Shown here in pieces: positions 6,914 through 15,492 of a stretch of DNA of 49,056 nucleotides. Below the pieces are notes generated by a model. It was not told the DNA's origin. It saw only the letters and a program-made list of their open reading frames with translations, and made no database searches. Each line of letters opens with the position of its first letter. Within the stretch, counting starts at the first letter, position 1. The DNA comes from an uncultured Bacteroidales bacterium (GTDB lineage Bacteria; Bacteroidota; Bacteroidia; Bacteroidales; Bacteroidaceae), in the NCBI GenBank assembly GCA_902768605.1, contig CACXLY010000036.1, forward strand, positions 1 to 49,056, read 5' to 3'. The position numbers and the translations under genes were made by a program.

Positions 6914-7624
6914 ATGGAACTGGTTCCAGCAATAGACATCATCGAAGGCAAGTGCGTTCGCTTGACCAAAGGCGACTACGACACGAAGAAGGTCTATGGC
7001 GACCCGCTGGAGATGGCTCAGCAGTTTGAGGACTTGGGGATGCGGCGCCTGCATGTCGTCGACCTCGACGGCGCCAAGAGCAAGCATGTCGTGAACCTCG
7101 CTGCCCTCCGATCCATTACGGCCCACACCAGTCTCATCGTCGATTTCGGTGGGGGCGTGAAGAGCGACGACGACCTTGAACGGGCTTTCGATGCAGGAGC
7201 CGCCATGATAACGGCCGGAAGCATCGCCATCACCGACCCAGACCTCTATCTCGGCTGGCTCGAGAAGTACGGTGCAGAGCACCTCATCCTCGGAGCCGAC
7301 GTGCGCGACGGCAAAGTCTCCATCAACGGCTGGAAGGAAGATTCTGACATCCTGCTCGAGGACTTCCTTGCCCGCTACATGGCGGCAGGCACAAAGAACG
7401 TGCTTTGCACCGAAATCAGCCGCGACGGCACCCTTGCCGGACCAGCCATTGAGCTCTATCAGAGCATCATGCGCCGCTATCCCGACTGCTACCTCATCGC
7501 CAGCGGGGGCGTTGGGAGCACCGAGGACATCGTGGCCCTCGACCGCGCAGGCATCCCTGCCGTCGTCTTCGGAAAAGCCTTCTACGAAGGAAAGATAGAC
7601 CTGAAAGAATTAAGAATGGAATAG
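6914..7624 (+). CDS. hisA: ProFAR isomerase HisA
   Basis: 236 residues, a TIM barrel that isomerises N'-[(5'-phosphoribosyl)formimino]-AICAR-ribonucleotide. The N-terminus MELVPAIDIIEGKCVRLTKGD contains the catalytic Asp8; GADVRDGKVSINGW supplies the second catalytic Asp (about 129), and phosphate-binding loops are seen at FGGGVKS and ASGGVGS. Length and motifs are normal and there is no insertion. The spacer to hisF (7625-7803) holds three copies of an ACCCCTCCAAAGGA phrase and then heptads. Confidence 0.96.
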   Translation: MELVPAIDIIEGKCVRLTKGDYDTKKVYGDPLEMAQQFEDLGMRRLHVVDLDGAKSKHVVNLAALRSITAHTSLIVDFGGGVKSDDDLERAFDAGAAMITAGSIAITDPDLYLGWLEKYGAEHLILGADVRDGKVSINGWKEDSDILLEDFLARYMAAGTKNVLCTEISRDGTLAGPAIELYQSIMRRYPDCYLIASGGVGSTEDIVALDRAGIPAVVFGKAFYEGKIDLKELRME

Positions 7625-7803
7625 CCTCCACCGACCCCTCCAAAGGAATAGCCTCACTCCCGACCCCTCCAAAGGAACAGCCTCCCCCGACCCCTCCAAA
7701 GGAGGTGAGAGTAAATAGCTAAATTACTAAATAGTAAATAAATCGTAAATAGTAAATCGTCAAATAGTAAATTACTTAAATCGTCAAATCGTAAATAAAT
7801 TCG
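7625..7803. repeat. Triplicated CCGACCCCTCCAAAGGA phrase plus heptads
   Basis: The phrase occurs three times (about 7631, 7657, 7687), each joined to AATAGCCTC/AACAGCCTC, followed from 7716 by GTAAAT/CGTCAAAT heptads up to the hisF GTG. The last copy ends in AGGAGGTGAG; it lies too far from hisF to act as its ribosome-binding site. Confidence 0.75.
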
Positions 7804-8559
7804 GTGTTAGCAAAACGCATTATACCATGTCTCGATGTCAAGGACGGGCAGACCGTCAAGGGCACGAATTTCCTGCAGCTCCGGCAGGCAGGCGACCCCG
7901 TCGAGCTCGGCAAGCTGTACAGCGAGCAAGGGGCCGACGAACTGGTCTTCCTCGACATTACCGCCAGCCACGAAGGCCGCAAGACCTTCACGGACATGGT
8001 GCAGAAGGTGGCTGCCGAGGTTGACATCCCGTTTACCGTGGGCGGCGGCATCAGCGAGCTGCGCGACGTGGACCGCATGCTCTCGGCCGGTGCCGACAAG
8101 ATAAGCATCAACAGCGCCGCCCTCCGCCGACCGGAACTCATCGACGAAATCGCCAGCCACTTCGGCAGTCAGGTCTGCGTCGTCGCGATTGATGCACAAG
8201 AGAAAGACGGGACGTGGACGTGTTTCCTCAATGGCGGACGCATCCCGACCGACCGAAACCTCTTCGAGTGGGCGAGGGAAGTGAACGACCGAGGCGCGGG
8301 CGAAATCCTCTTCACCAGCATGAACCACGATGGCGTGAAGCAAGGCTTTGCCTGCGAAGCGCTCGCCCGCCTCGCATCCGAACTGACCATTCCCGTCATT
8401 GCAAGTGGCGGCGCGGGTCGGATGGAGGATTTCCGCGACGTCTTTGCCCAGGGACATGCCGATGCCGCCCTCGCCGCAAGCGTCTTCCACTTCGGGCAAA
8501 TCGGCATCCCCGAACTCAAAGAATACCTCAGAAAAGAGGGTATTATTGTAAGGTTGTGA
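7804..8559 (+). CDS. hisF: Imidazole glycerol phosphate synthase, cyclase subunit HisF
   Basis: 251 residues; starts with GTG (conserved [15 protein letters not shown]). The TIM-barrel cyclase makes IGP and AICAR from PRFAR using ammonia from HisH. Catalytic Asp11 lies in CLDVKDG and the second Asp in VVAIDAQ (about 130); phosphate-binding GGGIS and ASGGAG loops are present. Length is normal and no insertion is seen, in contrast to its partner HisH. Heptads separate it from hisA. Confidence 0.96.
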   Translation: MLAKRIIPCLDVKDGQTVKGTNFLQLRQAGDPVELGKLYSEQGADELVFLDITASHEGRKTFTDMVQKVAAEVDIPFTVGGGISELRDVDRMLSAGADKISINSAALRRPELIDEIASHFGSQVCVVAIDAQEKDGTWTCFLNGGRIPTDRNLFEWAREVNDRGAGEILFTSMNHDGVKQGFACEALARLASELTIPVIASGGAGRMEDFRDVFAQGHADAALAASVFHFGQIGIPELKEYLRKEGIIVRL

Positions 8560-8618
8560 AGAGATTAGAGACTTGGGATTAAGGATAATGATAAGGGACT
8601 AATTATCAATCGTGAATT

Positions 8619-9245
8619 ATGAATTGTGAATTAAAGATAGACTTCGATAAGTGCGGCGGCTTAGTGCCCGCCATCATTCAGGATGCCCAGACAAAAGTTG
8701 TGCTGATGCTCGGTTATATGAACCAAGAGGCACTCAAAATGACACAGGAAACAGGGCTCGTAACCTTCTTCAGCCGTTCCCGCCAATGCCTTTGGACGAA
8801 GGGCGAAACCAGCGGCAACTATCTGCATCTGGTCGATATCAAGGTGGATTGCGACAACGATACCCTGCTCGTTCAGGCAACGCCCGACGGCCCGACCTGC
8901 CACACCGGCACCGATACCTGCTGGGGCGAAGAGAATAAGCCCAATCCCCTGCTCTTCCTGTCCGAGCTCAGCGACTTCATCGAGAAGCGTCACGAAGAGA
9001 TGCCCGAAGGCAGCTATACCACCTCGCTCTTCAAGGACGGCTTGAACCGAATGGCGCAGAAAGTGGGAGAGGAGGCGCTGGAACTCGTCATCGAAGCCAC
9101 CAACGGCACCAACGACCGCCTCATCTACGAGGGCTCCGACATGCTCTACCACCTCATCGTGCTTCTCACGAGCAAAGGCCTCCGCATAGAAGACATGGCG
9201 AAGGAACTGATGGAGCGCCACAACCCAGGCTGGAAGAAGCATTAA
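8619..9245 (+). CDS. hisIE: Bifunctional PRA-CH hydrolase / PR-ATP pyrophosphohydrolase
   Basis: 208 residues. The N-terminal HisI half (about 1-110) has FFSRSRQCLWTKGETSGN and the metal-binding CDNDTLL...TCHTGTDTCW cysteines; the C-terminal HisE half has the NTP-pyrophosphatase motif VGEEALELVIEA and an EGSDMLYHLIVLL helix. The two halves open the ring in histidine synthesis steps 2 and 3. The ATG at 8619 lies inside a short GAATTAT/GAATTGT repeat (about 8611-8632), so the first codons are repeat-derived. Last his gene of the block. Confidence 0.96.
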   Translation: MNCELKIDFDKCGGLVPAIIQDAQTKVVLMLGYMNQEALKMTQETGLVTFFSRSRQCLWTKGETSGNYLHLVDIKVDCDNDTLLVQATPDGPTCHTGTDTCWGEENKPNPLLFLSELSDFIEKRHEEMPEGSYTTSLFKDGLNRMAQKVGEEALELVIEATNGTNDRLIYEGSDMLYHLIVLLTSKGLRIEDMAKELMERHNPGWKKH

Positions 9246-9312
9246 AGCCCTCTCTCCGCTCACCCGGGGGAGTACATAAATAGCTAATCGTCAAATCGTA
9301 AATAACATCAAA
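9246..9312. repeat. C-rich palindrome and heptads between hisIE and ftsE
   Basis: CCCTCTCTCCGCTCACCCGGGGGAGTAC (about 9249-9275), a shortened member of the C-rich family, followed by AAATAGCTAATCGTCAAATCGTAAAT heptad-like sequence. Confidence 0.6.
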
Positions 9313-9984
9313 GTGATACTTAACTACAAAGATATCGACATCTATCAGGACGAGCATTTAGTCCTGGGGAAAGTGAATTTCTGCGTCGAAGAAGGCGAGA
9401 TGGTCTATCTCACTGGTCAGGTGGGCAGCGGAAAGTCGTCGCTCTTGAAGAGCATCTATGGCGAGTTGCCCGTCGAGGGCGACAGCGCCGACGTGCTTGG
9501 CTTCAACATGAAGCGACTCAAGATAAAGCACCAGCCAGCCCTCAGAAGGCAGATGGGCATCGTCTTTCAGGACTTCCAGCTGCTTCGTGACCGTACCGTG
9601 CACCGCAACCTCGACTTCGTTCTGCGTTCAACCGGATGGAAGAAGAAAGCCGACCGCGATCAGCGCATCGTCGAGGTGCTCGAGATGGTGAAGCTTGCCG
9701 ACAAGAAAGACAAGTTCATCTACGAACTGTCGGGCGGCGAGCAGCAGCGCATCTGCATTGCCCGCGCTCTCCTTAACAACCCGAAAGTCATCCTTGCCGA
9801 CGAACCGACAGGCAATCTTGACGCAGAAAACGGCGAGCTAATCCTTGCCCTCCTCGACGAGATACGCCGACAGAACAACACCGCTGTTATCCTCAGCACC
9901 CACAATATGCATTGGCCCGAGTACTTCCCGGGTACCGTCTATCGTTGCATTGACGCTCAACTTGTAACAGACAAAAAGGAATAA
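9313..9984 (+). CDS. FtsE-like ABC transporter ATP-binding protein
   Basis: 223 residues, GTG start. Walker A GQVGSGKSS (about 36-44), Q-loop FQDFQLL, signature LSGGEQQR, Walker B VILADEPTGN and the H-loop STHN are all present, so it is a complete ATPase. The sequence is closest to FtsE, which with FtsX acts on cell-wall hydrolases at the septum; no FtsX is in the window, so the symbol is left open. It is followed 3 bp later by lysC, suggesting cotranscription. Confidence 0.85.
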   Translation: MILNYKDIDIYQDEHLVLGKVNFCVEEGEMVYLTGQVGSGKSSLLKSIYGELPVEGDSADVLGFNMKRLKIKHQPALRRQMGIVFQDFQLLRDRTVHRNLDFVLRSTGWKKKADRDQRIVEVLEMVKLADKKDKFIYELSGGEQQRICIARALLNNPKVILADEPTGNLDAENGELILALLDEIRRQNNTAVILSTHNMHWPEYFPGTVYRCIDAQLVTDKKE

Positions 9985-9987
9985 GAT

Positions 9988-11304
9988 ATGAAAGTACTGA
10001 AGTTTGGTGGCACTTCCGTTGGGTCACCGCAGAGAATGCAAGACGTCTCAAAGCTCATTACAGAAGACGGAGAGACCAAGTTCGTCGTCCTCTCGGCCAT
10101 GTCCGGCACGACAAACACCCTCGTGGAAATCTCCGACTACCTTTATAAGAAGAACCCCGAGGGCGCGAACACCATCATTAATCTGCTCGAACAGACTTAT
10201 GTGGGCCACATCGAGAAACTCTATAACACCGAGGAAGTCAAGCAGAAGTCGATGAGATTCCTGCATGACGAGTTCGACTACCTTCGCTCCTTCACCAAGG
10301 TTCACTTCACAAGTTTCGAGGAAAAGGTCATCTTGGCTCAAGGCGAGATAATCAGCACCAACATGGTGGTCAATTATCTGCAGGAATGTGGCGTGAAGGC
10401 TTTGCTCATCAACGCACTCGACATCATTCGGACCGACAAGAACGGCGAGCCCGACATGAACTACATCAAGGACAAGATAACGAAGGTGCTCGAAGCAAAT
10501 CCCGGCTATCAGATTTATCTGACGCAAGGCTTCATTTGCCGAAACGCTTACGGCGAGATTGACAACCTGCTTCGTGGCGGCAGCGACTATACCGCCTGCC
10601 TGGTGGGTGCTGCCGTTCAGGCCGAGGAGATACAGATATGGACCGACATCGACGGCATGCACAACAACGACCCTCGCTTCGTGGAACATACGGAACCCGT
10701 TCGTCAGCTCTACTTCGAGGAGGCAGCCGAACTCGCTTATTTCGGCGCGAAGATACTGCATCCCACATGCATTCAGCCCGCCAAGTTCGCCCGCGTCCCC
10801 GTCCGTCTGCTCAATACGATGGACCCCAAGGCACCCGGCACCATCATCAACAACGACTTCCAGCGCGGCGTCATCAAGGCCGTGGCAGCTCGCGACGGGA
10901 ACATCTGCATCCAGATAAACAGCAGCCGAATGCTCCTCGCATACGGCTTCCTCAGAAAAGTCTTCGAGATATTCGAGACGTACAAGACCAGCATCGATAT
11001 GGTCTGCACGAGCGAGGTGGGCGTAAGCGTCACCATCGACAACCGTCACCATTTGGAGGATATCGTCAACGAACTGAAGAAGTACGGAACCGTTGCCGTC
11101 GAGGAAGATATGTGCATCATTTGCGTCGTAGGTGACTTGGCGAGCGACAACGTCGGCTTCGAGGCAATTGCCTGCCAGGCGCTCAAGGACATTCCCGTTC
11201 GCATGATAAGCTACGGCGGTTCGCCTCACAACATCTCCTTCGTGGTGAAGGCTGCGGACAAGAAGCGCACGCTCCAGGCTTTGAGTGATACTCTCTTCAA
11301 ATAA
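9988..11304 (+). CDS. lysC: Aspartate kinase
   Basis: 438 residues; phosphorylates L-aspartate, the first step to lysine, threonine and methionine. The N-terminus MKVLKFGGTSVGSP is the conserved kinase motif, with LLRGGSDYTACLVGAA and WTDIDGMHNNDPR further on; the C-terminal third has two ACT domains (CIQINSSRML and CIICVVGDLASDN regions). It is monofunctional, without a homoserine dehydrogenase part. The stop at 11302 lies 4 bp before the lysA ATG. Feedback control through the ACT domains is family knowledge. Confidence 0.95.
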   Translation: MKVLKFGGTSVGSPQRMQDVSKLITEDGETKFVVLSAMSGTTNTLVEISDYLYKKNPEGANTIINLLEQTYVGHIEKLYNTEEVKQKSMRFLHDEFDYLRSFTKVHFTSFEEKVILAQGEIISTNMVVNYLQECGVKALLINALDIIRTDKNGEPDMNYIKDKITKVLEANPGYQIYLTQGFICRNAYGEIDNLLRGGSDYTACLVGAAVQAEEIQIWTDIDGMHNNDPRFVEHTEPVRQLYFEEAAELAYFGAKILHPTCIQPAKFARVPVRLLNTMDPKAPGTIINNDFQRGVIKAVAARDGNICIQINSSRMLLAYGFLRKVFEIFETYKTSIDMVCTSEVGVSVTIDNRHHLEDIVNELKKYGTVAVEEDMCIICVVGDLASDNVGFEAIACQALKDIPVRMISYGGSPHNISFVVKAADKKRTLQALSDTLFK

Positions 11305-11308
11305 GAAT

Positions 11309-12562
11309 ATGGTAAAAAGATTGTTGCAGGACATGAAGGAGCGCTTTTCGCAGCTAAAGACGCCCTTCTATTATTACGATACGCAGCTGCTGGCAGCTAC
11401 GCTTTCCGCCATCAAGAGCGAGACGGACAAGCACGACGGTTGGCATCTCCACTATGCCGTGAAGGCATGTGCCAATCCCCAGGTGCTCCAGCAGATTCAG
11501 CAAGCAGGCTTCGGTGCCGATTGCGTGAGCGGAGGCGAGATAAGGACTTGCCTCGAGAACGGTTTCCCTGCCGACGAGATAGTCTTCGCCGGCGTGGGTA
11601 AAGCCGATTGGGAGATAGAGTTGGCTCTCGAGGCGGGTATTCAGTACTTCAACGTCGAGAGCATTCCCGAGCTTGAAGTCATCGCGGAGATTGCTTCCCG
11701 GATGAACAAAGTGGCGAACGTCAGCTTCCGCATCAATCCCGATGTCGGAGCACATACACATGCCAACATCACGACAGGCCTCGCCGAGAACAAGTTTGGC
11801 ATCGCGAAGGAAGACATGCTCCACGTCATCCGCCTGGCAGAGCAGATGCCAAGCGTCCGTTTTGTCGGCCTGCATTTCCACATCGGCAGTCAAATCCTTC
11901 AGATGGACGACTTCGAGGCGCTTTGCTATCGCATCAATGAGCTTCAGGACAAGCTCGATGCTGAAGGTATCGTGGTGAAGAACATCAATGTGGGTGGCGG
12001 CTTGGGTATTGACTACGAGCATCCCGACGAGCATCCCGTTCCCGACTTCAAGGCCTACTTCGAGACGTACGCCAAGCACCTGAAGCTCCGCCCTGGGCAG
12101 CGGCTCCACTTTGAGCTCGGCAGGGCTGTCGTGGGTCAATGCGGCTCGCTCATTACGCGTTGCCTTTACGTCAAGCAGGCAAAGGAAAAGCAGTTCGTCA
12201 TCGTCGATGCCGGCATGACCGAGTTGATGCGTCCTGCTCTATATGGCGCGCAGCATAAGATAGAGAATCTTTCTAACGGACAAGCCCCCTCTCCGCTCCC
12301 CCTTTGGGGGAGTACCTTGGAGCGGCGAGTCAGTATGAATGAAGCACTCCCCCAAAAGGGGAGTTTGGAGGCGACAGCATTTTACGACATAGTTGGCCCG
12401 ATTTGTGAGAGCAGCGATGTCTTTGCGAAAGACTATCCCTTGCCCGAGACCAAGCGCGGCGACCTCCTTGCCATCCGTTCGGCTGGGGCATACGGCGAGA
12501 CGATGGCGAGTCAGTACAATTGCCGCGAGTTGCCCCATGCCTATACAACAACGGACATGTAA
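11309..12562 (+). CDS. lysA: Diaminopimelate decarboxylase with an inserted palindromic element
   Basis: 417 residues from the ATG at 11309, 4 bp after lysC; an upstream GTG/ATG-type start at 11285 would overlap lysC and is less likely. PLP-dependent, fold type III: the PLP lysine is Lys52 in HYAVKACANP; HFHIGSQ, GGGLGIDY and the C-terminal ICESSDVFAKD (substrate Cys-Glu) motifs are present. About 30-35 residues between HKIENL and AFYDIVGPICESSD (residues about 327-355) are foreign to the family and are encoded by a C-rich palindromic element. Together with lysC it provides lysine synthesis and, through meso-DAP, cell-wall precursor. Confidence 0.95.
   Translation: MVKRLLQDMKERFSQLKTPFYYYDTQLLAATLSAIKSETDKHDGWHLHYAVKACANPQVLQQIQQAGFGADCVSGGEIRTCLENGFPADEIVFAGVGKADWEIELALEAGIQYFNVESIPELEVIAEIASRMNKVANVSFRINPDVGAHTHANITTGLAENKFGIAKEDMLHVIRLAEQMPSVRFVGLHFHIGSQILQMDDFEALCYRINELQDKLDAEGIVVKNINVGGGLGIDYEHPDEHPVPDFKAYFETYAKHLKLRPGQRLHFELGRAVVGQCGSLITRCLYVKQAKEKQFVIVDAGMTELMRPALYGAQHKIENLSNGQAPSPLPLWGSTLERRVSMNEALPQKGSLEATAFYDIVGPICESSDVFAKDYPLPETKRGDLLAIRSAGAYGETMASQYNCRELPHAYTTTDM
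12289..12372 (+). repeat. C-rich palindromic element, in frame in lysA
   Basis: Left end CCCTCTCCGCTCCCCCTTTG and right end GAAGCACTCCCCCAAAAG match the hisH element. It encodes SPLPLWGSTLE...EALPQKGSLE without a stop. Confidence 0.85.
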
Positions 12563-12578
12563 CTATGAACTATGAATT

Positions 12579-13109
12579 ATGAACTTGCAGAGCGTTAGCA
12601 TTATCGTCACTTGCGAGGAGCAGCAGTCACAGCTCAGACAGCTCCTCCCGTCGTTGCTCAGCCAGCGATACGGCGCCGAGTACGAAGTGATTGTAGTCGA
12701 TAAGATGCACGACAAGGACCTCGGAGAGTGGCTCGAGGAGATGGAGGTTCACAACCCGCATCTCAGCCACACTTTTTGCTCGACTACGGCTCGAGGCATT
12801 GACGTTCATAAACTTGCGCTCACGCTTGGCGCCAAAGCAGCCAACTACGAATGGCTCGTCATCCCGCCTGTTGATGCCAAATCGGTGAGCGACGATTGGC
12901 TGACGAGCCTCATGTCCAATGTGGACGGACAAGTTGATGTGGTCGTTGTCGTGACGAATCGCAAGCGCCGCTGGAACTGGTTCAAAAGCATCTTCCGCCG
13001 CACTTACCCCCTCTTCCGTCCCACCTCGTCCATTATCCTCTGCCGTCGCAGCGTCCTGTTGCGAGGCCAAGTCGTCAGGTTATCAAATTGCAAAATCATC
13101 AAACCTTAA
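12579..13109 (+). CDS. Short family-2-like glycosyltransferase, probably truncated
   Basis: 176 residues. The N-terminus VSIIVTCEEQQSQLRQLLPSLLSQ...YEVIVVDK fits the start of a GT-A (GT2) Rossmann-like fold, and LALTLGAKAANYEWLVIPPVDAKSVSDDWL resembles the DxD region, although a clean DxD is not seen. At 176 residues it lacks the usual C-terminal acceptor part (family about 230-300), so it may be inactive or a specialised variant. Its ATG lies in an ACTATGA/ATTATGA heptad stretch (12564-12584) right after lysA. Function not assigned. Confidence 0.6.
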   Translation: MNLQSVSIIVTCEEQQSQLRQLLPSLLSQRYGAEYEVIVVDKMHDKDLGEWLEEMEVHNPHLSHTFCSTTARGIDVHKLALTLGAKAANYEWLVIPPVDAKSVSDDWLTSLMSNVDGQVDVVVVVTNRKRRWNWFKSIFRRTYPLFRPTSSIILCRRSVLLRGQVVRLSNCKIIKP

Positions 13110-13131
13110 AAAGTAAACCGTCATATCGTAA

Positions 13132-13755
13132 ATGGAGAGCATTCCCTTCATCGCATGGTGCCTCGAGCACCTGAACTACTGGGTCATCACCTTGCTGATG
13201 GCCATCGAGAGCAGTTTCATACCCTTTCCCAGCGAGGTCGTCGTGCCGCCTGCTGCCTACAAAGCAGCGACGACGGGCGAGCTGAACGTATTCCTTGTCG
13301 TCGTCTGCTCCACGATAGGAGCCATCATCGGCGCTTTGGTCAACTACGGGCTTGCACGCTATCTCGGCCGTCCGCTCGTGTATCGTTTCGCGGAGAGCAG
13401 GGTAGGGCACATGTGCTTGATTGACAGCGCGAAGGTTGAGAATGCGGAGCGTTACTTCGACGAGCACGGAGCCGTCGGCACCTTCTTTGGTCGCCTCGTT
13501 CCTGCCGTCCGTCAGCTCATCTCGATACCTGCAGGCCTGGCGAGGATGAGCCTCGGCCGCTTCGTGCTTTACACCACGCTCGGAGCTGGTCTTTGGAACT
13601 CGATTCTTGCCTTCATGGGTTGGTACATCGGGCATTACTACAGCGGTCAGCTCGAGGAGAAGGTGGCCCAGTACAGCGGCGAGCTGAAGATTGCGATGCT
13701 CGCCCTCGGCGTTGCCGTCGTCCTTTACCTTATATATAAAGGTGTGAAGAAATAA
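13132..13755 (+). CDS. DedA family membrane protein
   Basis: 207 residues, several hydrophobic segments. The motifs ESSFIPFPSEVV, GALVNYGLARYLGRPL and FFGRLVPAVRQLISIPAGLARMSLGRF are the DedA/SNARE-associated (VTT) core, including the conserved Arg. DedA proteins act as lipid (undecaprenyl-phosphate or phospholipid) flippases in the inner membrane. It follows the glycosyltransferase with a heptad spacer (13106-13131). The last codons contain an AT-only TTATATATAAA stretch. Confidence 0.92.
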   Translation: MESIPFIAWCLEHLNYWVITLLMAIESSFIPFPSEVVVPPAAYKAATTGELNVFLVVVCSTIGAIIGALVNYGLARYLGRPLVYRFAESRVGHMCLIDSAKVENAERYFDEHGAVGTFFGRLVPAVRQLISIPAGLARMSLGRFVLYTTLGAGLWNSILAFMGWYIGHYYSGQLEEKVAQYSGELKIAMLALGVAVVLYLIYKGVKK

Positions 13756-13774
13756 GCAGGCAAACGCCACGTGA

Positions 13775-13884
13775 AGCATCGGCCGTTCCTTGCTGTAGCA
13801 TCGGCTCTTCCTTGCTGTAGCGTTGGCCGTTCCTTGCTGTAGCGTTGGCTCTTCCTTGCTGTAGCGTTGGCCGTTCCCACGTGA
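13775..13884. repeat. 22-bp minisatellite, five units
   Basis: Five exact 22-bp units, starting at 13775, 13797, 13819, 13841 and 13863. Units share AGC(A/G)T(C/T)GGC and TTCCTTGCTGT; CCG and CTC alternate in the middle. The array is bounded by CCACGTGAAG on both sides (13768 and 13878). It lies between the DedA stop and the purB promoter. Confidence 0.9.
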
Positions 13885-13944
13885 AGGGTAGAAAAACTTG
13901 ATTAATTTTTCCTCATTCGCTATCCAGTATTCACTTTTTTTTCG

Positions 13945-13952
13945 TACCTTTG
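13945..13952 (+). promoter_or_regulatory. Bacteroidetes -7 box TACCTTTG upstream of purB
   Basis: Exact TAnnTTTG, 36 bp before the purB ATG; the leader is AT-rich (ACATTATATATTATTATATGG). Confidence 0.65.
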
Positions 13953-13988
13953 CAGCCGTTTTAGGAACTATACATTATATATTATTAT

Positions 13989-15332
13989 ATGGAACTTGAT
14001 GTGTTGACTGCCGTTTCGCCTATCGACGGGCGCTATAGGGGCAAGACCGAGGCTTTGGCTGAGTACTTTTCGGAGTACGCATTGATTCGCTATCGTGTAC
14101 GCGTGGAGGTGGAATACTTCATCGCGCTCATTCATCTGCCTTTACCGCAGTTGCAGGGCATTCCCGTCAGCGACGAGCAGCTTCGCGACATCTATCGCAG
14201 CTTCACGGAGCAGGACGCCCAGCGCGTTAAGGACATAGAGGCAGTGACCAATCACGACGTGAAAGCCGTGGAGTATTTCATCAAGGAGCGGTTCGACGCC
14301 ATCGGCGGCCTCGAACCCTACAAGGAGTTCATCCACTTCGGTCTCACCAGTCAGGACATCAACAACACGAGCGTGCCCCTCAGCATTAAAGAAGCGCTCG
14401 AGCAGGTTTACTATCCCCTCATCGAGGAGCTGATATCCCAGCTGCAGACGTATGCTGAGGAGTGGAAGGACGTCCCCATGCTCGCCAAGACACACGGCCA
14501 GCCAGCCAGTCCGACGCGTCTGGGCAAAGAGGTGATGGTGTTCGTCTATCGCCTTCAGCGCCAACTCGATATGCTTCGCCGTAGCCCACTTACCGCCAAG
14601 TTCGGCGGCGCGACGGGCAACTTCAACGCACATCATGTGGCCTTCCCGCAATATGATTGGCGTGCCTTCGGACGCAAGTTCACGAGCGAGAGTCTTGGCC
14701 TCGAACGCGAGGAGTACACGACGCAGATAAGCAACTACGACTGCCTCGGCGCCATCTTCGACGCCATGAAGCGCATCAACACCATCATCATCGACCTCGA
14801 CCGCGACTTCTGGCAGTACGTCTCGATGGAATACTTCCGCCAGAAGATAAAGGCCGGCGAGGTGGGCTCGAGCGCCATGCCGCACAAGGTCAATCCCATC
14901 GACTTCGAGAACTCGGAGGGTAATCTCGGCATCGCAAACGCCATCCTTGCGCACCTCAGCCAAAAGCTGCCCATCAGCCGCCTGCAACGCGACCTGACGG
15001 ACAGCACGGTGCTCCGCAACGTCGGTGTGCCGATGGGACACATGCTCATCAGCATCAAGAGCACGCTGAAGGGCTTGCGCAAGCTCGTCCTCAACGAAGA
15101 AGCCATCCGCCGCGACCTTGAGGGTTGCTGGGCCGTCTGCGCAGAGGCCATCCAGACTATCCTGCGCCGCGAGGCCTATCCGCATCCCTACGAGGCGCTC
15201 AAAGCCCTCACCCGAACGGGGAAAGGCATCGACGAGGCAACTATCAAGAATTTCATCGAAGAGCTGAACGTCAGCGAATCCGTGAAGGAAGAGCTGCGGC
15301 AGGTCACTCCGTACACATATACGGGGATATAA
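13989..15332 (+). CDS. purB: Adenylosuccinate lyase
   Basis: 447 residues. It cleaves SAICAR and adenylosuccinate in purine synthesis. The fumarase/aspartase-superfamily signature GSSAMPHKVNPIDFEN is at about residue 293; TNHDVKAVEYFIKE, FGLTSQDINNTS and KTHGQPASPT complete the active site. Length is normal and no insertion is seen. It starts the purB-rluB-asnS series; a heptad array (AATTAAA units, 15338-15380) follows. Confidence 0.97.
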   Translation: MELDVLTAVSPIDGRYRGKTEALAEYFSEYALIRYRVRVEVEYFIALIHLPLPQLQGIPVSDEQLRDIYRSFTEQDAQRVKDIEAVTNHDVKAVEYFIKERFDAIGGLEPYKEFIHFGLTSQDINNTSVPLSIKEALEQVYYPLIEELISQLQTYAEEWKDVPMLAKTHGQPASPTRLGKEVMVFVYRLQRQLDMLRRSPLTAKFGGATGNFNAHHVAFPQYDWRAFGRKFTSESLGLEREEYTTQISNYDCLGAIFDAMKRINTIIIDLDRDFWQYVSMEYFRQKIKAGEVGSSAMPHKVNPIDFENSEGNLGIANAILAHLSQKLPISRLQRDLTDSTVLRNVGVPMGHMLISIKSTLKGLRKLVLNEEAIRRDLEGCWAVCAEAIQTILRREAYPHPYEALKALTRTGKGIDEATIKNFIEELNVSESVKEELRQVTPYTYTGI

Positions 15333-15337
15333 CTATT

Positions 15338-15460
15338 AATTGAAAATTAAAAATTAAAAATTAAAAATTGAAAATTAAAGAAGTAAGAGAAGAAAATCAA
15401 AAACAGTGAAAAGGTGATACCTTGAACTGGGGTGAAAGCCCCCATCTTGAATCTTTTTAG
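15338..15460. other. purB-rluB spacer: heptads and a C-rich hairpin
   Basis: AATTAAA/AATTGAA heptads (15338-15380), then a small hairpin TGGGG-TGAAAG-CCCCCA (15430-15445) followed by TCTTGAATCTTTTT, which could be a weak terminator or attenuator before the rluB-type gene at 15493. Confidence 0.5.
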
Positions 15461-15492
15461 GAAAACACATTAACCAAAACACTTAAAAAACC

